Positions 17,696-23,402 of a DNA stretch of 23,402 bases are shown piece after piece. Origin of the DNA: Sphacelaria rigidula (Eukaryota; Phaeophyceae; Sphacelariales); NCBI GenBank assembly GCA_964200075.2, contig CAXNAA020000264.1, positions 1 to 23,402 on the forward strand. The letters run 5' to 3'. Position 1 is the stretch's first letter. Each line of letters starts with the position of its first letter. A program made the translations under genes and the position numbers. The notes beneath the pieces are model-generated. The model ran no database searches. It saw only the letters and a program-made list of their open reading frames with translations, and was not told the DNA's origin.

Positions 17696-18740
17696 AAAAC
17701 CAAACAATCTGCGAAGTGGTGAGCTCTACTGAGGCCGATATCCAAGAATTCGGATAAGTCTAGTTGATGAAAAGAAGTTGTAGGGATGCTTTTATAGACG
17801 ATGTATTTTTTTGTTGGAATCTGTTCTCATGGAGTTTTCGTCTTTGACGCCAGTGTGGCATTCATGGATATTTCGAGGCTCCGCTCGTAGCTGCGTAGTC
17901 GTCGTTTACATGTGTAGGTGCGGATCTGGAGGACGTGATGCCGATACAGGACGGCAAACACGATTCGTCGGGCATATTGATCTTGCAGTATCTTTCTCCC
18001 ACTCTGAGTCGTTGTCATCCGCCTGGGTTTTTCAATGGCGCATTCGCTTTTGTTTTCGGAGGCGTTTTCGCTGAAATTGCAAATAGGGCAAAATCTCACA
18101 TCGATAATAAGTCGTTCGCAACAGTGTTCGGATGCAGAGGGAACAAATGTGAGGACCACCAGGCGATGCGTTTAAGATTGTGGCGACGACCTTAGCTACA
18201 AACATACAAGGCTCTCTGTGTGAGCCCTGATGTGTGTGGTATCGGTTGTATCGGTCATGGTCGTCGTGCGTCGCTGTATCTGTGCAGATGTTGGTATCCG
18301 TTTGTGACCTGCATCCACTGCGAAGAAGCACCAATCGGGGAAATGATTCATGTGTGTGTCGTCTATATACTACAGCACGAACTGCTCATTGTGGACAGAG
18401 GAAACGTTGCGCAAAATATCATCGTTTTTTTTTCTTTCGTGTCGTTAGGCCGTGTTCAATACAGCGCAAAGTGGGAAAAGAAACAAGCGTCCAAAAGCAG
18501 CATTACTATTATTATTTTTATTATTTGTCGCACTTCGAACCCCTCCCCTTCCTCGCGATAAGTCTGTGGTCTCAAGGAATCAACCGATCTCTCCCTGGTA
18601 CACGCCTTGCATTTTGGTCTCGCGGATTGGATCATGACTATCAGCACTCCCGCACCGCGTCAACTCACGTCAAACAAACTCAGTCGACTACTTTGTTTAC
18701 TCACGTTCTCATGCTTTCCACGGTGAAAATCAATGTGAAG
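17696..18740. other. No firm gene; weak minus-strand frame 18159-17827
   Basis: A minus frame of 110 codons starting at an ATG at 18159 has a reasonable composition (FCPICNFSENASENKS, KILQDQYARRIVFAV) but lacks splice evidence. A plus frame of 184 codons (18234-18788) contains a Tyr/Phe run from a TTATTATTT repeat and reads through the tRNA-like sequence, so it is not credible. Confidence 0.25.
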
Positions 18741-18821
18741 AAAAAATCTAACGCCTCTGGAATTGAACCCTCGTTATCTCCACCCTAATGGCGACAGTCG
18801 GACCATTACACCACCGGGGCG
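18741..18821 (-). tRNA. tRNA-like sequence (pseudo-tRNA or SINE head)
   Basis: On the minus strand there is an A-box-like TGGTGTAATGG (18813-18803) and a perfect B-box GGTTCAATTCC (18769-18759), both Pol III promoter elements. A TTTTTT terminator follows at 18746-18741. Spacing fits a tRNA. The T stem beyond its first two pairs and the acceptor stem (5 of 7) do not pair well, and I cannot fit a clean anticodon arm. It is therefore better read as a decayed tRNA or a tRNA-derived SINE than as a functional tRNA. Confidence 0.4.
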
Positions 18822-18839
18822 CGGCGGCATGTTGACTAG

Positions 18840-19573
18840 TCACCGCAGCCATAGACCCGCCCGGCGATCAATCAACATGCTGCCGTTGGACACCTTCCTT
18901 TTCCTGCTTCCTTTCTGGGTCTGGATAAGACATGGCCTTGACCCTCTGACTGAAAGCCAAGGGTGATCTTGTTCCGAGTTTTTCGTTCCCTGGAGGATAG
19001 TGTTTGTAGGGGTAGATTGAACACTAGATGTGCATGAGCGCTTAGCAGGGAGTGATTTGAAGTATTATTTTGGTGAGACCAGGCATGCCGCAGCGTTTTG
19101 CAGTGGTTCAGAGAAGATGGTGTACATTACTGTTTGTTTGCGTTGCTATGATCTCCTGTTGCGTGGGTATTGACGTGTTCGTACATGCACATGGCCGCAC
19201 GCAACGCTGACGCGATCTATGCCATTGGTTTGCTGCACTGAGACGACAATTCGTTGCTGATCGTGACTTATGCACGGATAACTCACGATGTTACACACAT
19301 GCGTGGCCACGACCTTTTTCGCGGAGGCGGTGTGTCCCCGCATCACAATATGTTCCGAACTCCGCCCCCTCTCCCCCTCCCCGAGCCTGGTCCGGCAAAA
19401 ACCCGGCGTGCTCCGTACCGGCTTTGTAGAGATGCGAGTTCAATGGTCGTATGACTATGGCATGCAAGATCATGAGTACACCCCCCGCTCTCACAGCCCG
19501 TCCGTTTAGCGTTCGGCTGAGAACCCGGGAAGTAAGATAGTTGACCGTTCGAACGCAAACGGATGGGTCGGTT
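18840..19573. other. No supported gene
   Basis: Only short overlapping frames; no convincing exon with two splice sites and no recognisable repeat. Confidence 0.4.
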
Positions 19574-19851
19574 CAAGGGTATTACGAGTTATTCCCGGTT
19601 CGAATACCAAATCTACGATTTCTCAGACCTGGTTGCTCGGAAGAAATGAATTAAGTTGACCTAACGCAAGAAAATAAGAAAAAAAAACAGGTCCTCTTAC
19701 TTGTACGCAATTCTTGCTCTGTTGTGCGTACGTACCAGGGGTGCGATGCCAAAGAAGAGCCCAAGGATTCGATTCGTGCGTGACGAATCAAACACCCCAT
19801 AATGAAAACAACAGTATTTCTCAGACGAATCATTATTCGTTGGATCCTTCG
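19574..19851. mobile_element. hAT-like MITE, subfamily 2, copy E (278 bp), reverse orientation
   Basis: The left end CAAGGGTATTACGAGTTATT is followed by CGAATACCAAATCTACGATT and CAGACCTGGTTGCT, shared with copy D. The right end is GACGAATCATTATTCGT then GGATCCTTCG. No matching 8-bp duplication is seen (ggtcggtt against agcgctga), so the copy is old or one end is miscalled. It lies 65 bases upstream of the TATA box of gene I. Confidence 0.65.
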
Positions 19852-19916
19852 AGCGCTGATGTCCACCTTATTCATTCATCAAGCGAAATACTGGCGATTC
19901 AACACGTGGAACATAC

Positions 19917-19923
19917 TATAAAA
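19917..19923 (+). promoter_or_regulatory. TATA box for gene I
   Basis: TATAAAA, 85-91 bases before the proposed ATG at 20008. The sequence between has two upstream ATGs (19925, 19939), which would fall before or near a start site about 30 bases downstream of the TATA box. Confidence 0.4.
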
Positions 19924-20007
19924 CATGTCCTATTTGCATGCTATTCGTGGCCTATTGGTTTACGCAGGAGCCTGGAGCCTGTGACAGAACCGGCATCAGC
20001 CCCGGTG

Positions 20008-20368
20008 ATGATGGAAGACGTCATCGATAAGGTATGGAGGCGTTTTTCATTCCCACGTAGTGGAGAACCAATTAAAGTCGACACATATGCGCACGTAAAT
20101 AAAAACAGACACAGACACGATCTGCCACGTTCCGCACCAGTTCACCCACCTCGTGAAAGTGATTGCATGGAGGAATACTAAGGTCAATGTTCCGGGGTTG
20201 ATGCAATATTTGCACCGTTTGTTATTACCTCTATACCGTGTATCTACTCCTATCCATGTGTACAAGGGAACGGAAACGAAGACTACAAGGGTGGGACGGA
20301 TAATTATTCGTATGTCTGAAAGTTATCTGCTTTCAGAGTACTTCATTCGTACCGTACGAAATATTTGA
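20008..20368 (+). CDS. Gene I: small two-exon gene whose 3' end lies in a MITE (83 aa)
   Basis: Plus strand. ATG at 20008; the frame MMEDVIDK ends at donor AAG|GTATGG (20031). The acceptor GTTCCGCACCAG (ending 20140) opens a frame in the same phase: FTHLVKVIAWRNTKVNVPGL, then QYLHRLLLPLYRVSTPIHVY. The frame enters MITE copy C at 20286 and stops at 20366-20368, so the last 27 residues would be element-encoded. Upstream of the ATG the frame is open (SLEPVTEPASAPV) after a good acceptor ending GTTTACGCAG, so the exon may instead be internal with an earlier start. Exon composition and phase agreement are good; no family is recognised. Confidence 0.45.
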
Positions 20369-20578
20369 TACGATGCCGTACGAATCAATCGATCCTTGAG
20401 CTTTGTTTTCAGCGTTGCACCCCGGGTACGCGCACCTTGCAGGCGCGTGGAATCAGCGCACAATTCGCGTGTATACGTTTCTGACCGGCGGTCAACCTTT
20501 TAGTCTCGTTTCGTGCAATCAAACCTCAAAAATCGTAGATTTGATGATGGAAACCAGCGATGATTCTCGCGACCCTTG
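20286..20578. mobile_element. hAT-like MITE, subfamily 2, copy C (293 bp), 7/8 TSD
   Basis: Ends are CAAGGGTGGGACGGATAAT and (reverse complement) CAAGGGTCGCGAGAATCATC. Flanking 8-mers are gaagacta (20278-20285) and gaggacta (20579-20586), 7 of 8 identical. The interior has the GTACCGTACGAA palindrome and CCGGGTACGCGCACC, homologous to copy A. It has the same orientation as copy A. Confidence 0.85.
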
Positions 20579-20720
20579 GAGGACTAGAAATTCTGCATAC
20601 CGACGTACCAGCGAGACACGGAGATCGCGGTAGGATGGAAGTCAGGCGACCGAACATGAGTCGGAGACGGAAAGGACTTCAGCGAACGTAGTGCCGTGGG
20701 GTGTCCTCTATATAGTGCGG

Positions 20721-20854
20721 TTACTTGCCAAGCAATCTTATCGGCAATATCGCGGCAACCGGCCCTATATTAAATTGTCTTGCATATTATACTTTGTAAG
20801 TACGTGCCAAGCGATTTCACAGGCGCGATACCGGTACTGCGCCCTGTATAGGGC
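20721..20854. repeat. Diverged tandem duplication, about 80-bp spacing
   Basis: TTACTTGCCAAGCAATCTTA (20721 on) and TACGTGCCAAGCGATTTCAC (20801 on) continue in parallel to CCGGCCCTATAT and CTGCGCCCTGTATA. Identity is roughly two thirds over 50 bases. A TATATAG lies just upstream (20709-20715). The second copy overlaps the proposed first exon of gene H. Confidence 0.5.
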
Positions 20855-21590
20855 GCCTCATTGTAGCCATCGAGTTGCCTCCACTTGTCCTCGCCCCCTT
20901 GCGGTGAGTTTACATTACTTCTGTGCGCCCGTCGAGCGGCAAAATTGGTGTCATCACTTGAATTTCGTGATTCAATTGACAACCACTAAATCCGCGAGTT
21001 TTTTTGTTCTTGTTTCGGTGTCGAATCGAAAACTGACATGGAGCAGTGTCGAAGTTTACCGGTTTTTGCCGGGTGCTCGATTATCCTCTCTTTTTTTTCG
21101 TCATGGATAGTGTCCACCACCGAGCGACCACATGTTCATTTTTTCATTTATTTTCTCATGTAGCATTAGTTTGGACTGCGCATCGCCGCCAGAAAATGGA
21201 ACATTGCTCTCGGGAGCGATCCGGAAATTGTTTTACAAATCGCCTCGCCGTACCTTGCACCGTATCCACGGCGCTGGCAAACGGCTTGTGTTTTCGGAAA
21301 ACTTATGTGTATTACCCCCCCCCCCCTCTGTTACTCACGATGGACACCAGTACTCATTCCGGTGTGTACTTCTTGCGTCTCGTATTTATAATGTCATTAT
21401 CCAGTACAAGGGCTCGGGGATGGATAATTTGCTGGGATTTTTCCGAGGAGCGTCGCGAGTGCCAGAAGGGGATATGCGGAGATCGATCAAGTTCACAGCC
21501 GCTTCGCGAACTAGTCTGCAGTTCTTGCGGTACGTGGTGACCTACACTCGGGGGTCGATCCCAAAGTGCGAGGGTCCGACGAATCAATGA
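20823..21590 (+). CDS. Gene H: candidate two-exon gene, unknown product
   Basis: Plus strand. Candidate exon 20823-20903 (RDTGTAPCIGRLIVAIELPP) ends TTGCG|GTGAGT, phase 2. The next exon begins at 21164 after TTTTCTCATGTAG and joins in phase: ISLDCASPPENGTLLSGAIR, then KSPRRTLHRIHGAGKRLVFS, and after a Pro run RIYNVIIQYKGSGMDNLLGF and EGDMRRSIKFTAAS. It either splices again at TTGCG|GTACGT (21529, phase 2) or runs to a stop at 21590 inside MITE copy B. Supporting: phase agreement and good acceptors. Against: a second plus frame and a minus frame are also partly open, and the first exon lies in a tandem duplication. No start codon is identified. Confidence 0.33.
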
Positions 21591-21824
21591 TTCGTCTGGA
21601 AATTACTTGATATTAGTGTACTTGATTCGTACGTACCGTACGAATCAGTCCTCAGACTTTGTTTCCAGCGTTGCAATTCAGGTACGCGTAGCCCAGGCAC
21701 GTGGAATGGCGCAAAAATTGCGTGGAGACTTTTTTTTGCACCAGTGGACACCTTTTTTTCTCTCCTTCGAGCAATCAATTCTAAACAATCGTGGTTTTAT
21801 CGACGGTGTTTCGTCCGAACCTTG
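21569..21824. mobile_element. hAT-like MITE, subfamily 2, copy B (256 bp)
   Basis: The left end CGAGGGTCCGACGAATCA is followed by ATGATTCGTCTGGAAATTAC, identical to copy A. The right end, reverse complemented, is CAAGGTTCGGACGAAACACC. The interior includes GGTACGCGTAGCCCAGGCAC, identical to copy A. The target duplication is imperfect: ccaaagtg against tgaaagtg if two bases are allowed beyond the right end. Confidence 0.8.
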
Positions 21825-21897
21825 CATGAAAGTGTCCGGGCGTGTGGTCTTTGTGGGACAAAGATTGTCCAGCTACTAGTACCGGGGACTGCATTTT

Positions 21898-22104
21898 CAA
21901 GGATAGGTCTGACAGGGTATACCCGATTTTGTAGTATTTTGAAAAGTGGAGATCCGACCCATGCTTCGCACGGCACAGCAGTCAGCCCAGTCCCGTTGTT
22001 CCCCTCTCTGGAGCCCAAACAAGTCAATGTGACTGACTCAGGCAGGTGGTGTGCGACGTACAAAATACCAACATGTCGGATATACCCTGACCAACCTGCC
22101 CTTG
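21898..22104. mobile_element. hAT-like MITE, subfamily 3 (207 bp)
   Basis: Ends CAAGGATAGGTCTGACAGGG and (reverse complement) CAAGGGCAGGTTGGTCAGGG extend through GTATAYCCGA to GTATTTTG, about 40 bp of inverted repeat. Flanking 8-mers tgcatttt and tacatttc match at 6 of 8. The first bases match the other CAAGGG elements here but the interior differs, so I treat it as a separate subfamily. A long plus-strand frame that crosses it is therefore unlikely to be a real gene. Confidence 0.75.
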
Positions 22105-22207
22105 TACATTTCCAGTCTTCGACCCTGAAGGTCTCTTATGACTTCGGTATTTGTTGGAACAAATGGAAGCTATTTGAAAGAGGCTGTCGTGATGACAGCG
22201 ATGTTGC

Positions 22208-22972
22208 CTACAGAAATGGGCGTTTGTTTGCTGTCGGTCGGCTGTTTGTATTTTCCCGGCTTCCCTCAATTTTCAAGTTGGCGTTCACGTTTTTTTGTAT
22301 TGGTGTGTGTGTCGCGGCCGAATTTGATGGTTGGCGTACAGGGCAAAGACGAAGGCGAAGCAGCAAGCATCGATCATCACAAAGAGAGACGGCATGGTGG
22401 TGGTGAGTTTCTTCTTGCCCGTCATCGTCAGCAAGGTGAGCAATGGAGAAGAATCGTCTTCTCCGCGGTTTAGGGGAACTGTTCTCTCGACCTGGCAATG
22501 GCAACTGCATTTCTATTCCTCTTCTCAACCCCTTTACAACTGTTGGTGGGAAAATGACATTTTTTTTTTTACAATTGAGGTTTCTTGGACAATATGTGGT
22601 TATTTTTCTGCAAATGTTGATGATGCTGTCCACCAAAACAGTGCACCACTCTAAGTGCAAGTATATTAATCTGACGGATTCGTGCACCGAACTCGAAGTG
22701 AAGATTTCCCGGTGACGGAAGCTCGCGTACCGGAGTTTGTACCGTTTTATGCGGGTCCCAGAAGGGTTAAACCGTTCAGTTTCGATATCTGGGGAGAGGG
22801 ATTTTCGGTGTGTGTCCAATGTAGACGCGTTTGCGTGGCTCAAGATTGTGCTGGCGATATGTATCCTAGTGCTGTGACCCTCACACGGCCAGGGTGTCTC
22901 TATCCATTGAATCGGAATGATCCACACCCTGGGCAATACAGGGTCAATAATTGTACACGTCGGAAAGCTCAT
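22208..22972 (-). CDS. Longest open frame in the window (254 aa), uncertain
   Basis: ATG at 22972 (inside a MITE end), stop at 22208. A run of 254 sense codons is unusual for this base composition. The peptide is Arg/Ser/His-rich without a recognisable domain (KSLSPDIETERFNPSGTRIK, LEWCTVLVDSIINICRK). Competing readings exist over the same DNA. A second minus frame has an ATG at about 22424 (MTGKKKLTTTMPSLFVMIDA, a signal-anchor-like start). On the plus strand, one segment ends at a perfect donor AGCAAG|GTGAGC at about 22434, and another frame (22682-23008, FSFDIWGEGFSVCVQCRRV) is also open. At least one is probably genuine, but I cannot say which. Confidence 0.25.
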   Translation of the reverse strand: MSFPTCTIIDPVLPRVWIIPIQWIETPWPCEGHSTRIHIASTILSHANASTLDTHRKSLSPDIETERFNPSGTRIKRYKLRYASFRHREIFTSSSVHESVRLIYLHLEWCTVLVDSIINICRKITTYCPRNLNCKKKNVIFPPTVVKGLRRGIEMQLPLPGRENSSPKPRRRRFFSIAHLADDDGQEETHHHHAVSLCDDRCLLLRLRLCPVRQPSNSAATHTPIQKNVNANLKIEGSRENTNSRPTANKRPFL

Positions 22973-23212
22973 GATCTACCGGGAGATTACTTCTTACTAG
23001 AGTTCTGATCCGGATGATGAGCTAGCTCATTTGGCCACTATTTCGGTTTTGGCTCCCGACAGCGATGGAGGCCGAGCACGCGGTGTAGCGGGAAGGCAAC
23101 GCTCTGGATTCTCGGACACTTCAGTCACGTGTTTTGTGTTCTTGTGCAGAAGATCCGAGAGCCCACTTCGATTAGTTATTTTGAGGTATTAGCTCATGAG
23201 CTGTCCGACAAG
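22956..23212. mobile_element. MITE family with GGACARCTCATGAGCTA ends, copy 2 (257 bp)
   Basis: The left end GGAAAGCTCATGATCTACC and the reverse complement of the right end GGACAGCTCATGAGCTAA form inverted repeats. The interior aligns with copy 1 at 7353 (GATCCGGA, ATGAGCTAGCTCATTTGG, CACGTGTTTTGTGTT). No convincing target duplication is seen. Frames that enter it from the left (plus strand, stop at 23008) end in element sequence. Confidence 0.7.
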
Positions 23213-23237
23213 TATTTAGTTGCACTGGACAAAAAAT

Positions 23238-23316
23238 GTACTGCGTAAATCATGGGCATATCGCAGCAATTGTCGGCCGACAACAGTGCGCGGTAGGCCT
23301 ATACTTTACGCAGTAC
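23238..23316. repeat. Foldback hairpin, about 39-bp arms
   Basis: GTACTGCGTAAA at 23238 pairs exactly with TTTACGCAGTAC ending at 23316, and the centre TTGTCGGCCGACAA is a perfect palindrome. Between these, pairing is partial, so almost the whole 79 bases can fold into one hairpin without a loop. It lies between two MITEs and could be a small foldback element or a structured RNA precursor. Confidence 0.65.
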
Positions 23317-23329
23317 TGTTGAACCATAT

Positions 23330-23402
23330 CACGGTTAGGACAAATATTGATTCGTCACGAAATTACTTGGTTTTAGTATAATAAGTTGACTCGTGATGAA
23401 TG
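23330..23402. mobile_element. hAT-like MITE, subfamily 2, copy F (cut by window end)
   Basis: CACGGTTAGGACAAATATTG, then GATTCGTCACGAAATTACTTGG and TTTTAGTATA, align with the left end of copies A and B. Only the first 73 bases are inside the window. Confidence 0.6.

Noticed and set aside
18234-18788. 184-codon plus-strand frame
   Set aside because: Contains a Tyr run from TTATTA repeats and reads antisense through the tRNA-like sequence.
20796-20822. GTAAGT...CACAG as an intron before the first exon of gene H
   Set aside because: Only 27 bases long, too short to be spliced; it also lies in a tandem duplication.
21744-22406. 220-codon plus-strand frame as a gene
   Set aside because: It starts inside MITE copy B and crosses the whole subfamily 3 MITE.
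1-23402. Bacterial features: operons, Shine-Dalgarno sites, CRISPR arrays, IS elements with transposase
   Set aside because: No long intact ORFs, no regularly spaced repeat-spacer arrays and no transposase frame; the splice-site pattern is eukaryotic.

Overview
This window looks like nuclear DNA of a photosynthetic stramenopile (heterokont alga, possibly a brown alga). That placement is an inference from three things. Short exons are interrupted by introns with GT(A/G)AG donors and pyrimidine-rich acceptors. One predicted protein starts with a signal peptide ending A-E-A|F and then a Ser/Thr/Arg-rich stretch, the bipartite plastid-targeting design of heterokonts. The DNA between genes is long and rich in short repeats. 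No bacterial operon, rRNA or CRISPR array is visible. Two 10-N gaps (4242-4251, 15652-15661) sit inside poly-C/poly-G sequence.

Layout. 1-5533: an inverted repeat, a 52-bp tandem duplication, microsatellites and only weak coding candidates. 5534-9518: several small inverted-repeat transposons plus two minus-strand spliced gene models, B (about 7169 to 6640) and A (8748 to 7846, with a TATA box). 9707-13848: the best gene cluster. It holds a small minus-strand gene (10104-9707), a plus-strand ORF (10635-11063), a plastid-targeted precursor (first exon 11651-11202, minus), an unknown spliced minus gene C (12670-11930) and a divergent plus gene G (12723-13848). 14475-14740: first exon of a plus-strand CBM20 starch-binding-domain protein, the only confident domain call. 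15.5-17.7 kb: a gap, a degenerate coding relic, a telomere-like tract and dispersed repeat copies. 18.75 kb: a tRNA-like sequence. 19.5-23.4 kb: two more spliced candidates (I and H) embedded in further mobile-element copies.

The clearest pattern is a set of non-autonomous, hAT-like MITEs. At least nine copies, three subfamilies, have CAAGGG-type ends; four of these have convincing or moderately good 8-bp target duplications. Several sit beside a TATA box, or supply the predicted last codons and stop of a neighbouring gene model. Most proteins here have no family I can name. Exon models were built by eye from splice signals and reading-frame phase, so they should be read as hypotheses unless a high confidence is given.
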